Assembly: GCF_005048205.1 (NCBI RefSeq)
Contig: NZ_SUMF01000008.1
Location: 62,001-126,000 of the forward strand
Origin: Chitiniphilus eburneus
GTDB taxonomy: Bacteria > Pseudomonadota > Gammaproteobacteria > Burkholderiales > Chitinibacteraceae
Length of the DNA stretch: 64,000 nt
Reading direction: 5' to 3'
The translations under genes and the position numbers were made by a program. The notes below the pieces were generated by a model. That model saw nothing but the letters and a program-made list of their open reading frames with translations, was not told where the DNA came from and did no database searches. The first letter of the stretch is position 1, and every line of letters starts with the position of its first letter. This document shows positions 8,500 to 17,192 of the stretch, piece by piece.

Positions 8500-9594
8500 T
8501 CAGATCACTTCGAGCTGGGCACGCAAGCTGCCCGCTGCCTTCATTGCCTGCAGGATCGCCAGCAGGTCCTGCGGCGTGGCGCCCACGGCATTGAGCGCGC
8601 GCACCACATCGCGCAGGTTGGCCGCCTTGGGCAGCCGCACCACGCCACCGGAATCCGCTTCGATCTGGATATCGGCATTTTGCGTGGTGGTCGTCCGGCC
8701 CGCCGCCAGCGGGTTGGGCTGGGACACGGTATTGGTGGCATTGATGGTGACGGTGAGGTTGCCGTGCGAAATGGCACACGGGTCCACCGTGACCGACTGG
8801 TTCATCACCACCGAGCCGGTCCGCGCGTTGATGATCACCTTGGGCGCAGCTTCGGGCGTGCCGACTTCCACATTCTCCAGCCGCGACAGGAAAGCCACGC
8901 GCTGGTTGTTGTCCATGGGCGCGCGCACCTGGATCACCCGGCCATCAAGCGCGGCGGCCACCGGCCCCAGCGAGCCATTGATGGCATTGACCATGCGGCT
9001 GGCGGTGGTGAAGTCGGTTTCCAGCAGTTCGAGCTGCACGAACTCGCCCTGCCCCAGCGCGTTGGGCACCACACGTTCCACCGTGGCACCAGCCGGCACG
9101 CGCCCCGTGGCCAACTGGTTGATCTGCGTGCTGGACCCGGCCGCCTGCGCGCCGGCACCGGCCACGATCAGGTTGCCCTGCGCCATGGCGTAGATCTGGC
9201 CATCCGCGCCTTTGAGCGGCGTGAGGATCAACGTACCGCCACGCAGGCTTTTGGCATTGCCGATGGACGACACCGTCACGTCCAGCGGCTGGCCCGGGCG
9301 GGCAAAGGCCGGCAGCGAGGTGGTGACGGTGACGGCCGCGACATTCTTCAATTGCAGGTTGCCGCCACTGGGTACCTGGATACCCAGGTTGCCCAGCATG
9401 TTGATGACCGACTGCACGGTGAAGGGGGTCTGCGTGGTCTGGTCGCCGCTGCCATCCAGGCCGACCACCAGGCCATAACCGACCAGTTGGTTGGCCCGCA
9501 CGCCGGCAAAGCTGGCCAGGTCGCGCACCTTCTCGGCATGGGCCGCCATCATGGTCAGGCAGGTGGCGCACAGCACGACGATCATCCGCAACAT
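8500..9594 (-). CDS. flgI: Flagellar P-ring protein FlgI
   Basis: A 364-residue periplasmic protein with a cleavable signal peptide (MLRMIVVLCATCLTMMAAHA). Family motifs include RANQLVGYGLVVGLDGSGD, MLGNLGI and the C-terminal VVRALNAVGATPQDLLAILQ. FlgI forms the P-ring that acts as the rod bushing in the peptidoglycan layer. A ribosome site (GAGGGGGTAGAC) precedes the ATG. It is 10 bp from flgH in the usual H-I order. Confidence 0.96.
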   Translation of the reverse strand: MLRMIVVLCATCLTMMAAHAEKVRDLASFAGVRANQLVGYGLVVGLDGSGDQTTQTPFTVQSVINMLGNLGIQVPSGGNLQLKNVAAVTVTTSLPAFARPGQPLDVTVSSIGNAKSLRGGTLILTPLKGADGQIYAMAQGNLIVAGAGAQAAGSSTQINQLATGRVPAGATVERVVPNALGQGEFVQLELLETDFTTASRMVNAINGSLGPVAAALDGRVIQVRAPMDNNQRVAFLSRLENVEVGTPEAAPKVIINARTGSVVMNQSVTVDPCAISHGNLTVTINATNTVSQPNPLAAGRTTTTQNADIQIEADSGGVVRLPKAANLRDVVRALNAVGATPQDLLAILQAMKAAGSLRAQLEVI

Positions 9595-9604
9595 GTCTAC
9601 CCCC

Positions 9605-10276
9605 TCAGAACGGCAGGACGTTCAGGAAGAATCGCTGCAACCAGCCCATGGTCTGGGCATCGGCCACGTACCCCTTGCCGACCTGCTCGATACGGGCATC
9701 GGCCACCTTGGTCGAGGAAATCGTATTCCCCGCCTGGATATCCATGGGGTTCACCACGCCGGTGAAACGCAGCGTGTTGACCTGCCCGTTCACCGCGATC
9801 TGGCGATCGCCACCAACCACCAGGTTGCCGTTGGGCATGACCTCGACCACGGTGACGGCGATGGTGCCGGTGAAGGTATTGGAATTGGTGGTGGCGCCCT
9901 TGCCGGCGAAGGTATTGGAACCGTCGGCCGTCACACCCGGGCTGCTGATGAATTTCTCGATGCTGCCCGGCACCATCGGCAGGTTGCCGGTCACGGAGTA
10001 ATCCAGGTTGCCGGTGCGCGTGGCGCTGCTGTCCGACTTGTTGGTCGCGGACAGGTTTTCCTGCACCGCGATGGTCAGCAGGTCGCCGATATGCCGCGCC
10101 ACCCGCTCTTCGAACAGCATGCGCGAGTTGGCGGCCTGGAAGATGGCCCCCTGGTTCTGGCTGGGCAGTAGCGGCTCGGTCGGGCGCGCGGTGGTGGGCT
10201 GCGTGACGATGCTGCGCGGTTCGAGCGCGCAAGCGGTCAGCAGCAGCGCAGCGAGGAGGAGGACGAATCTTTTCAT
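9605..10276 (-). CDS. flgH: Flagellar L-ring lipoprotein FlgH
   Basis: A 223-residue outer-membrane lipoprotein. The signal peptide ends with the lipobox LLTACALEP; FlgH motifs follow: GAIFQAANSRMLFEERVARHIGDLLT, IAVQENLSATNKSDSS, and VVGGDRQIAVNGQ with RFTGVVNPMDIQ. It builds the L-ring around the rod in the outer membrane. Length is typical (about 220-230). Nine bp after flgG. Confidence 0.96.
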   Translation of the reverse strand: MKRFVLLLAALLLTACALEPRSIVTQPTTARPTEPLLPSQNQGAIFQAANSRMLFEERVARHIGDLLTIAVQENLSATNKSDSSATRTGNLDYSVTGNLPMVPGSIEKFISSPGVTADGSNTFAGKGATTNSNTFTGTIAVTVVEVMPNGNLVVGGDRQIAVNGQVNTLRFTGVVNPMDIQAGNTISSTKVADARIEQVGKGYVADAQTMGWLQRFFLNVLPF

Positions 10277-10285
10277 GGCGCCATG

Positions 10286-11071
10286 TTACAGCTGAGTCAG
10301 CCGTTGCAGCATTTCATCCGAGGTGCGTACCGCGCGCGAGTTGATTTCGTAGGCGCGTTGCGCCTGGATCATGTTGACCAGTTCCTCGGTCACGTTGACG
10401 TTCGAGGTTTCCACATAATTCTGGTTGATGGCGCCCAGGCCATTGGTGCCCGGCTGACCCACCACCGGCGCGCCGGAGGCAGCGGTTTCCAGGAACAGGT
10501 TCTCGCCGATCGATTGCAGACCCGGCGGGTTGATGAAGGTGGCGAGCTGGATATTGCCCAGTTGCACCGGCGCGGCCGAGTCGTTGTTGATGATGGCCGT
10601 CACCGTGCCATCCTTGCCGATGCTCAGCTTGGTCGTCCCCTGCGGCACCTGCAACGCCGGCTGGATCTGGTAGCCGCTCATGGTGACGACGTTGCCCTGG
10701 CTATCCACCTGGAAGCCGCCATCGCGGGTATAGGCGGTCGTCCCGTCCGGCAGGGAAATCTGGAAGAAGCCTTCGCCGTTGATGGCCATGTCCAGCGGGC
10801 CATCGGTCAATTGCAGGTTGCCCTGCAGGAAGACGCGCGCGGTCGCCACCGGCTTGACGCCGGTGCCCAGCGCCAGCCCGGTGGGCAACTGGGTCTGCTG
10901 ACTGGTGGAGGCGCCCGGCTGGCGCATGTTCTGGTACAGCAGATCCTCGAAGATCAGCCGTTGCCGCTTGTAACCGTTGGTGCTGACATTGGCCAGGTTG
11001 TTCGAGATGACGTCCACGTTCATCTGCTGGGCGTCCATGCCCGTCTTGGCGATCCACAGCGAGCGCATCAT
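10286..11071 (-). CDS. flgG: Distal rod protein FlgG
   Basis: A 261-residue axial protein. N-terminus [20 protein letters not shown] with the [12 protein letters not shown] motif, and C-terminal motif [20 protein letters not shown], are diagnostic. FlgG forms the distal rod that passes through the L and P rings. Normal length (260 in E. coli). It lies 30 bp after flgF. Confidence 0.97.
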   Translation of the reverse strand: MMRSLWIAKTGMDAQQMNVDVISNNLANVSTNGYKRQRLIFEDLLYQNMRQPGASTSQQTQLPTGLALGTGVKPVATARVFLQGNLQLTDGPLDMAINGEGFFQISLPDGTTAYTRDGGFQVDSQGNVVTMSGYQIQPALQVPQGTTKLSIGKDGTVTAIINNDSAAPVQLGNIQLATFINPPGLQSIGENLFLETAASGAPVVGQPGTNGLGAINQNYVETSNVNVTEELVNMIQAQRAYEINSRAVRTSDEMLQRLTQL

Positions 11072-11101
11072 GGCGGTGTTTCCTTATCCCTGGAGCGACG
11101 G

Positions 11102-11845
11102 TCAGCCCGTCATCGTGATCAGTTGTGCGGCGGAGCGCGCGTTGGTATCGGCGGTCTGGATCAGCTTGACCTGCATGTCGTAATGGCGCTGCGCGGCGAT
11201 CATGCCGACCAGCGAATCGACGGCGTTGACGTTGCTGGTTTCCATGAAGCCACCGGAGACGGTGACCGCGCCATCGGCCGGCGCCGGGGTGCCGTCACGC
11301 TGGCGGAACAGGCCATCGTTGCCGCGATCGAGCGTCGCCAGATTGGGGTTCACCAGCTTCAGCCGCCCCAGTTCGTTGACCTGCGCCGGATTATTGCGGT
11401 CGGCGCCGCTGATGGTGCCATCGGTACCGAAGGTGACGATGGTGTTTTCCGGCACGGTGATCGGGCCGTTCTCGCCCAGCACCGTCAGGCCATTGCGGGT
11501 TTTCAGCAGGCCGTTGGCATCGATCTCGAAGCCGCCGTTGCGCGTGTAGGCCTCGCCAGTGTCGGTTTGCACCGCGAACCAGCCACTGCCATTGACGGCC
11601 ACGTCCAGCTCGCGTCCCGTTTGCTGGAGCGTGCCAGCGGCGAAATCGGAACCAGTCGTCTGCTCTACCACGAAGGCGCGGGTCGGCAAGGTACCGCCGC
11701 CGCCGATCACCGGCACCGCGCGAAAGCTTTCGAGCTGCGCGCGAAAGCCAGGCGTGCCGACATTGGCCAGGTTGTGCGCAATGGCTTCCTGGCGGTAGGC
11801 GCTGTTCTTGGCGCCCGTCATCGCGGTGTAGATCAGACGATCCAT
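11102..11845 (-). CDS. flgF: Proximal rod protein FlgF
   Basis: A 247-residue axial protein with N-terminus MDRLIYTAMTGAKNSAYRQ, the HNLANVGTPGFRAQ motif and C-terminal NVNAVDSLVGMIAAQRHYDM. FlgF is part of the proximal rod with FlgB and FlgC. Length matches the 251-residue E. coli protein. Position between flgE and flgG is standard. Confidence 0.96.
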   Translation of the reverse strand: MDRLIYTAMTGAKNSAYRQEAIAHNLANVGTPGFRAQLESFRAVPVIGGGGTLPTRAFVVEQTTGSDFAAGTLQQTGRELDVAVNGSGWFAVQTDTGEAYTRNGGFEIDANGLLKTRNGLTVLGENGPITVPENTIVTFGTDGTISGADRNNPAQVNELGRLKLVNPNLATLDRGNDGLFRQRDGTPAPADGAVTVSGGFMETSNVNAVDSLVGMIAAQRHYDMQVKLIQTADTNARSAAQLITMTG

Positions 11846-11864
11846 GGTCTAGGCCGGCCGTTCG

Positions 11865-13163
11865 TTACAGGTTGACGATGGTCTGCAGGATGGTGTCCTG
11901 CGCCTTGATGGTCTGCGTGTTGGCCTGATAGCTGCGCTGCGCGACGATCAGGTTCACCAGCTCGGCGGTCAGATCGACGTTGGCATCCTCCAGCGCGGCC
12001 GATTGCAGGCGGCCCAGGTCGGTGGTGCCAGGGTCGCCCACACGGGGCTGGCCGGATTCGAACGTCTCTGCCCAGCGGTTGTCGCCCAGCGGCGCCAGCC
12101 CCTGGACGTTGGCAAAGTTGGCCAGCACGATCTGGCCGACGGCCTTGGTCTGGTTGTTGGAGAACTGGGCGACGATGGTGCCGTCCTTGGCAATCGACAT
12201 CCCGGTCAACACGCCGTCGGCGTAGCCATCCTGGTGCAGGGTGTTCACGCCGAAGTCGCTGCCGAACTGCGTGGAATTGGCGAAGTTCACGTTGAAGGTG
12301 AACGGGCTGGTCGCGCCGTTCGGTGCCACCAGCGTGGTGGAGAAGGTAAAGGCGCCCACGCTGTCGGCCGGCGTGCCGTCCAGGCGCCCGTTGCCGTCGA
12401 AGTATAAATAGCCCTGGGTACCCGGCGCCGCGGTCGGGCTGGCGGGCACAGGGTTTGCGCCGTCGAACGAGGTCTGCACTTCCCACTTGTTCACGTCGAT
12501 CTTGGTGAAGAAGTATTGCACCGTGTGCGATACGCCCTGGGCGTCGTACACGGTGGCCGAGGTGGAGTGGGTATAGGTGGTCGGATCCGAGATGCTCAGC
12601 GGGCCGACGCCGGTGGGCGGCGCGGTGCGGTCGATGATGGGCTTGGAGGCATCCAGGTTGGCGGCAAGCTGTACGCCCGAATTGGGCAGGCCCGATGCGC
12701 CGGTGGCGCGTGCGCCGACATTGCTGACGGTCACTTGCAGTGGCACCGGCTGGCCGCCCTTGATCATGGCGCCGGTCACCGGGTCGGCCATCCAGCCGGT
12801 CAGGTTCTGGCCGTCATTGACGATATAGCCCTCGTTGTCGAGCTGGAACTGGCCGTTGCGGCTGTAGCTGATCGTGCCGCCCGAGCCTTGCAGGCGGAAG
12901 AAGCCATTACCGGTGATGGCGATGTCCAGCGGGTTGCTGGTGGTCGTGGTGTTGCCCTGGCCGAACTGCTGGGCAATGCCCTTCACCCGCACGCCGATAC
13001 CCGCGATGTTGCTGGAAGAGGCAAAGGTGGAGGCGAAGACATCGGCGAATTCGGCGCGCGATCCCTTGAAACCCACGGTGTTGGCATTGGCAATGTTGTT
13101 GCCGATCACGTCGAGATTCTTCGACGAAGCGTTGAGCCCGCTCAGCCCCTGTTGGAAACCCAT
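11865..13163 (-). CDS. flgE: Flagellar hook protein FlgE
   Basis: A 432-residue hook subunit. N-terminus MGFQQGLSGLNASSKNLDV, then GNNIANANTVGFKGSRAEF, and C-terminus DVTAELVNLIVAQRSYQANT match the family (402 residues in E. coli). FlgE polymerises under the FlgD cap to form the universal joint. The ATG is preceded by a good ribosome site (CAGGAGAAACAAA). It lies 70 bp after flgD. Confidence 0.97.
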   Translation of the reverse strand: MGFQQGLSGLNASSKNLDVIGNNIANANTVGFKGSRAEFADVFASTFASSSNIAGIGVRVKGIAQQFGQGNTTTTSNPLDIAITGNGFFRLQGSGGTISYSRNGQFQLDNEGYIVNDGQNLTGWMADPVTGAMIKGGQPVPLQVTVSNVGARATGASGLPNSGVQLAANLDASKPIIDRTAPPTGVGPLSISDPTTYTHSTSATVYDAQGVSHTVQYFFTKIDVNKWEVQTSFDGANPVPASPTAAPGTQGYLYFDGNGRLDGTPADSVGAFTFSTTLVAPNGATSPFTFNVNFANSTQFGSDFGVNTLHQDGYADGVLTGMSIAKDGTIVAQFSNNQTKAVGQIVLANFANVQGLAPLGDNRWAETFESGQPRVGDPGTTDLGRLQSAALEDANVDLTAELVNLIVAQRSYQANTQTIKAQDTILQTIVNL

Positions 13164-13233
13164 TTTGTTTCTCCTGGCAAATCTTGCCGGTGCGGCAACC
13201 GCCGCGCCCAGCCATCGCGATGATCGCGAACCG

Positions 13234-13911
13234 TTACATCACTTGCTGAATGGTGTCGAAGCCGACCTTTTCGCCGCTGGCCAGGTTGACCTGGACACCG
13301 CTCTTGCCGAATTCCACGCTCTTTACCTGCTGCCAGCCATTGACTGCCAGCTTGACTTCGTCGCCCGCGCTATTGAGGCCCTTGGCCACGATGTAGTACT
13401 TGCCCGCCTCGGCCTTGGTGCCGTCGGCCAGGGTGCCGTCCCATTCGAAGGGCAGGAATTCGCCCGGCTTGACGGTGCCCGACATCTGGTCGACCACCTT
13501 GCCGTCCTTGTCCAGGATGACCAGTGCCATCTGCGAGACGTCCTCGGGCACGGTGATGCCGGCCTCCAGCTTCTTGGCCGGATCGAAGTCGAACTCGCTT
13601 TGCGGCGCCATCACCTGCTTGCCGACCAGTGCCGCGGCCTGGATGCTCTGCGAGGCGCCGTAGGCACCCAGCAGGTTGGTCATGGCGACGTTCAGTTTTT
13701 CGATGCCCGTGACGGTATTGATCTGCGCGATCTGGCTGGTCATCTGCGCGTTGTCCATCGGGTTCATCGGATCCTGGCTCTGCAACTGCTTGACCAGCAG
13801 CTTGAGGAAGGTTTCCTGCTGCCCGGCCATGGCGCTGGTATTGGTCTCGGCCTTCTTGTTCAGTGCCGAGTAATCGAAAGCGGTATTGCCTACGGAGTTG
13901 GTGGTTGCCAT
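13234..13911 (-). CDS. flgD: Hook-assembly scaffolding protein FlgD
   Basis: A 225-residue hook cap. The conserved N-terminal part (QQETFLKLLVKQLQSQDPMN, then PMDNAQMTSQIAQINTVTGI) is followed by a FlgD Ig-like/Tudor-like region (FLPFEWDGTLADGTKAEAG). It caps the growing hook and is later replaced by FlgK. Length is typical (about 220-230). It lies between flgC and flgE. Confidence 0.96.
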   Translation of the reverse strand: MATTNSVGNTAFDYSALNKKAETNTSAMAGQQETFLKLLVKQLQSQDPMNPMDNAQMTSQIAQINTVTGIEKLNVAMTNLLGAYGASQSIQAAALVGKQVMAPQSEFDFDPAKKLEAGITVPEDVSQMALVILDKDGKVVDQMSGTVKPGEFLPFEWDGTLADGTKAEAGKYYIVAKGLNSAGDEVKLAVNGWQQVKSVEFGKSGVQVNLASGEKVGFDTIQQVM

Positions 13912-13926
13912 GGTGATTCGCTCCTA

Positions 13927-14337
13927 TCAGGACTGGCCGAGCTGCAAGGTGCGCAGCATCAGTGTTTTGGCGGTGTTCATCACGTCGGCGTTGGTCTGGT
14001 AGGCGCGCGACGCGGAAAGCATGTTGGTCATTTCTTCGACCACGTTCACATTGGGCATGGCGATATAGCCATTGGCATCGGCCAGCGGGTTCTTCGGGTC
14101 GTACACCAGCTTGGGCGGCGCCTGATCCTCGACCACCGCGGCCACGCGCACGCCCGGCAGACGGGAACCGTTGCCCAGCGAAGCGGCTTCGAACACCACC
14201 TGCTTGGCGCGATACGGCTGGCCGTTGGAACTGGTGACCGATTCGGCATTGGCCAGGTTGCTGGCCACGGTATTGAGGCGCATCGACTGCGCACGCATCG
14301 CCGAGGAAGCCACATCGAAAGTTCGGAACAGTGACAT
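13927..14337 (-). CDS. flgC: Proximal rod protein FlgC
   Basis: A 136-residue rod protein ([34 protein letters not shown]-terminal [19 protein letters not shown]). With FlgB and FlgF it forms the proximal rod that is exported first. Length matches the family (134). Eleven bp after flgB and 15 bp before flgD. Confidence 0.96.
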   Translation of the reverse strand: MSLFRTFDVASSAMRAQSMRLNTVASNLANAESVTSSNGQPYRAKQVVFEAASLGNGSRLPGVRVAAVVEDQAPPKLVYDPKNPLADANGYIAMPNVNVVEEMTNMLSASRAYQTNADVMNTAKTLMLRTLQLGQS

Positions 14338-14348
14338 CGCCCGGCTCC

Positions 14349-14753
14349 TTATTGGGTCTGCATCGCGCCACGCAGCCCTTCGACGCGGCGCTGCATGAAC
14401 GTGATCGCGGCCTGATAACGCACGGCGTTATCGGAGAACTCGCGCATTTCGGTATCCATCTCGACGGTATTGCCGTCGATGGAGGCCTGATAGGGGTTGC
14501 GGTACAGCAACTCAGGGGACAGCGGATCGACCGTATTCTTCGGTTGCAGGTGGCGCGCATCGGTCGTGGCCAGCGCACCGCCGGTGTGCTTGGCCGTGGC
14601 GGCGACAAAGGCGGCCTTGAAATCGAAGTCGCGCGCCTTGTACTGCGGGGTATCGCCATTGGCGATGTTCGCGGCCAGTACTTCCTGGCGCTGGCTTCTC
14701 AGCTTGAGCGCGGTTTCCTGCGGGTGAAAATAAGCGTCGATACGACCGAGCAT
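14349..14753 (-). CDS. flgB: Proximal rod protein FlgB
   Basis: A 134-residue rod protein ([20 protein letters not shown], then [23 protein letters not shown]-terminal [19 protein letters not shown]). First gene of the flg operon. I start at the ATG at 14751-14753 since similarity begins there; in-frame starts further upstream would read through the sigma-54 promoter. No flgA or flgM lies next to it, unlike the enteric arrangement. Confidence 0.95.
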   Translation of the reverse strand: MLGRIDAYFHPQETALKLRSQRQEVLAANIANGDTPQYKARDFDFKAAFVAATAKHTGGALATTDARHLQPKNTVDPLSPELLYRNPYQASIDGNTVEMDTEMREFSDNAVRYQAAITFMQRRVEGLRGAMQTQ

Positions 14754-14787
14754 GATGGGCTTTCCCGTTGAGTCTGCCCATCGGGTA

Positions 14788-14803
14788 AGCAGAAAGCGTG
14801 CCA
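14788..14803 (-). promoter_or_regulatory. Sigma-54 (RpoN) promoter of the flgB-L operon
   Basis: On the minus strand the sequence TGGCAC-GCTTT-CTGCT matches the -24/-12 consensus TGGCAC-N5-TTGCW at 10 of 11 specified positions, with the invariant GG and GC 10 bp apart. It lies 35 bp upstream of the flgB ATG, leaving a leader of roughly 20-25 nt. RpoN with a FleQ/FlrC-type activator drives flgB operons in Pseudomonas and Vibrio; the same control is inferred here. Confidence 0.82.
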
Positions 14804-14993
14804 CAGGCTCAATCGGCCAGAATTGCGGGTTTGGCGGGTGAAGTGCGGCGGCACCGACGCGGAAGGCGGCAAGGATTGCCGGCCAGGAACGGCATCGGCC
14901 GCACAAGGCGGCCGAGGGGCGGAACAGGATGGGGAACGATCAGGAGCCTTCTGCCGCCGTCATGCGCGGCGCCCGCCTCGCTTGGGCGGCCGG

Positions 14994-15012
14994 GCCGGGC
15001 TGCGTGCCCGGC
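14994..15012. other. GC-rich hairpin after DUF2325 gene
   Basis: GCCGGGC (14994-15000) and GCCCGGC (15006-15012) form a 7-bp stem 9 bp beyond the stop of the minus-strand DUF2325 gene. There is no U-run. The rest of the gap 14804-14993 holds no gene that I can support. Confidence 0.35.
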
Positions 15013-15020
15013 GCCGTGGA

Positions 15021-15344
15021 TCAACGCCCGTTTTTGCGAGGGCAGGCCGCGCAACCATCGCGCGGACAAACCTTGTCCAATGATTGCGAAAGGGAACAGA
15101 CCGAACGGCGGCAGGCGACGAAGCGGATGTTCTCTTCGTTTGCCAGCTCCCGGTAGTGCCGCATCACGTTATGGCCAAGGAAATCGGTGAACAGGATGAT
15201 GAGGTCCACCCCCTTGAGGCTGGCCGGCTTGCGCTGATGGGCGGCGTGACGCCCCGATACATGTTTGTAGATCGAGATGCCATATTGGGTGAGCAGGTCA
15301 GGGATGTTTCCCAGCACGTCGGCGCCAACCAGGTATGCGTTCAT
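15021..15344 (-). CDS. DUF2325 domain protein
   Basis: A 107-residue protein matching the DUF2325 family (MNAYLVGADVLGNIPDLLTQ, then GVDLIILFTDFLGHNVMRHY and FVACRRSVCSLSQSL). The N-terminal half resembles a small Rossmann-like fold; the C-terminus adds a Cys-rich tail (CPRDGCAACPRK), which may bind metal. The start at 15344 follows a clear ribosome site (AAGGAACTCCGG). Function is unknown. A Fur-box-like palindrome lies about 50 bp upstream of the start, suggesting iron-dependent expression. Confidence 0.8.
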   Translation of the reverse strand: MNAYLVGADVLGNIPDLLTQYGISIYKHVSGRHAAHQRKPASLKGVDLIILFTDFLGHNVMRHYRELANEENIRFVACRRSVCSLSQSLDKVCPRDGCAACPRKNGR

Positions 15345-15393
15345 TCCGGAGTTCCTTGTCATGGAATAACCGCACGGATTGCGCGGCCTTTTC

Positions 15394-15414
15394 AAATGAG
15401 ACTAATTCTCATTT
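15394..15414. promoter_or_regulatory. Fur-box-like palindrome
   Basis: AAATGAGA-CTAAT-TCTCATTT is a perfect 8-bp inverted repeat around 5 bp. The core TGAGAATTAGTCTCA (minus strand) closely resembles proteobacterial Fur operators (GATAATGATAATCATTATC and TGAGAATNATTCTCA variants). It ends about 50 bp upstream of the DUF2325 start and 305 bp from pntAA, so the DUF2325 gene is the likelier target. Fur binding is inferred. Confidence 0.6.
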
Positions 15415-15719
15415 ATAGAAGAAGTTTTGGCAAGTGCCAATCCGATGAAAGGCGCACGACAACCTGGTGTTCGCAGTTGTGTGTTAAACAGTTGTTTCAT
15501 TTAATGCTGATGTATTTAAAATCGACAGGATAAATGTGTCCACTTTCAAGGAAGGCGCCCCCGCTTGCTTCCGGTCAAACCGCGCGCAAGCTGGAACACG
15601 CCTAATTGGCGGTCGGATCACAACAGGCTGGCTGTAGGCAGCCGGCAGGCAGAGCAGATGTCCGATGCCACCCTCCTCCAGAGGCTGGCGCCACCATCAA
15701 TGCAGGGAGGATTAAACCA
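15415..15719. other. Leader region upstream of pntAA
   Basis: A 305-bp non-coding stretch. It holds a perfect hairpin TTGGCA-AG-TGCCAA (15427-15440), an AT-rich part around 15480-15535 that could carry the pnt promoter (TTGTTT, 17 bp, TTTAAA; weak), and the pntAA ribosome site (GGGAGG, 15705-15710). No gene is visible. Confidence 0.4.
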
Positions 15720-16832
15720 ATGTTGATCGCGATTGCCGCCGAAACGCATCCGGGCGAGTTCCGGGTGGCGGCGACACCGGAGACGGTGAAGAAATACGTG
15801 GCACAGGGCCACACGGTCCGGGTCGCCGCCGGCGCGGGCCGGGGAGCCGCCATTCCCGACGAGGCCTATATCGCGGCAGGCGCAACCATCGCCAGCGATG
15901 GCGGTGTCTATGCCGGTGCCGAACTGGTACTGAGAGTCCGCGCGCCCAGCGAGGCCGATCTGGCCAACATTCCGGATGGGGCGGCCATCATCGCCCTGTT
16001 CGATGCGCAACGCTATCCGCACAAGCGCTGGCTGGCGGACAAGCGCCTGACCGCCTTCGCGCTGGAGCGCATGCCGCGTACCTCGCGCGCGCAGTCGATG
16101 GACGTGCTGTCGTCGCAAGCCAACGTGGCGGGCTATCGCGCCGTGCTCAAAGCCTGCCAGTACTACCCACGTTTCATGCCGATGATGATGACCGCAGCCG
16201 GCACCGTGAAGCCCGCGCGCGTGCTGATCCTGGGCACCGGCGTGGCCGGCCTGCAGGCCATCGCCACCGCCAAGCGTCTGGGTGCCGTGGTCGAAGCCTT
16301 CGACGTGCGCCCCGTCGCGCGCGAACAGGTGGAATCGCTGGGCGCCCGCTTTGTCGAGGTCCCCGCTGACGACGAGCAATCGGCCGAGACCAGCGGCGGC
16401 TACGCCCGCGAAATGTCGGCGGACTACAAGGCTCGCCAGGCGGCATTGATCGCCGAACGTGCGCGCGAAGCCGACATCGTGATCACCACCGCGCAGATTC
16501 CCGGCAAGCCGGCACCGGTGCTGCTCACGCCAGAAACCGTCGAAACCATGAAGCACGGCAGCGTGATCGTCGACCTAGCGGTGGAAAGCGGCGGCAACTG
16601 CCCGCTGTCGCGGCTGGATCAGGTGGTGAACACCCCCAACGGCGTCACCGTGCTGGGCTCCGGCAACCTGCCTTCGGAACTGGCCGCCGACGCTTCCGCA
16701 ATGTTCGCGCGCAACGTGCTGACCTTCGGCACGCTGCTGTTCGACAAGGAAGCCAGGCTCGCGCTCAACTTCGAGGACGACATCGTCGAAGCCACCTGCA
16801 TCGCCCACCAGGGCGAATTGAAGAATCTCTGA
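15720..16832 (+). CDS. pntAA: NAD(P) transhydrogenase subunit alpha part 1 (PntAA)
   Basis: A 370-residue soluble NAD(H)-binding component (domain I) of the proton-translocating transhydrogenase. The N-terminal AlaDH/PNT domain ([19 protein letters not shown]) is followed by a Rossmann domain with [20 protein letters not shown] and the loop GGYAREMS. The complete enzyme transfers hydride between NADH and NADP+ using the proton gradient. Start 15720 follows a strong ribosome site (GGGAGGATTAAACC). Ends 14 bp before pntAB. The alpha chain is split into two genes, as in Rhodospirillum, not fused as in E. coli. Confidence 0.95.
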   Translation: MLIAIAAETHPGEFRVAATPETVKKYVAQGHTVRVAAGAGRGAAIPDEAYIAAGATIASDGGVYAGAELVLRVRAPSEADLANIPDGAAIIALFDAQRYPHKRWLADKRLTAFALERMPRTSRAQSMDVLSSQANVAGYRAVLKACQYYPRFMPMMMTAAGTVKPARVLILGTGVAGLQAIATAKRLGAVVEAFDVRPVAREQVESLGARFVEVPADDEQSAETSGGYAREMSADYKARQAALIAERAREADIVITTAQIPGKPAPVLLTPETVETMKHGSVIVDLAVESGGNCPLSRLDQVVNTPNGVTVLGSGNLPSELAADASAMFARNVLTFGTLLFDKEARLALNFEDDIVEATCIAHQGELKNL

Positions 16833-16846
16833 TCCGGGAACCAATC

Positions 16847-17191
16847 ATGAACGAACCGATTGCCCAGGCGGCCTCCGCCATTGCGCAGGCCGGTGGCGTC
16901 GATCCTGTCGTCGCCAGCCTGACCGTTTTCGTCCTAGCCATCTTCGTCGGCTACCACGTGGTGTGGAACGTCACGCCGGCATTGCACACCCCGCTGATGG
17001 CCGTGACCAACGCCATTTCCGGCATCATCGTGGTCGGCGCCATGTTGCAGGTGGTCGATATCCAGGGTGAAGTCATCACGCTGACCAGCGTGCTCGGCGC
17101 CATCGCAGTCTTCATTGCCAGCATCAACATCTTCGGCGGCTTCCTGGTCACGCGCCGGATGCTGGAAATGTTCAAGAAGAAGGAGCGCTGA
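16847..17191 (+). CDS. pntAB: NAD(P) transhydrogenase subunit alpha part 2 (PntAB)
   Basis: A 114-residue membrane protein with about three transmembrane helices ([17 protein letters not shown], the [14 protein letters not shown] region, and [20 protein letters not shown]), ending in a basic tail ([12 protein letters not shown]). It is the membrane part of the alpha chain in three-gene transhydrogenases and forms part of the proton channel with PntB. One bp separates its TGA from the pntB ATG, implying translational coupling. Confidence 0.95.
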   Translation: MNEPIAQAASAIAQAGGVDPVVASLTVFVLAIFVGYHVVWNVTPALHTPLMAVTNAISGIIVVGAMLQVVDIQGEVITLTSVLGAIAVFIASINIFGGFLVTRRMLEMFKKKER

Positions 17192-17192
17192 G

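Noticed and set aside
7453-9765. A 770-codon open frame on the plus strand across flgJ and flgI
   Set aside because: It runs across two real minus-strand genes and their intergenic gap, has no recognisable domain, and reflects third-position GC bias.
14754-14906. An N-terminal extension of FlgB by 51 residues
   Set aside because: It would start upstream of the sigma-54 promoter and is not conserved in FlgB proteins.
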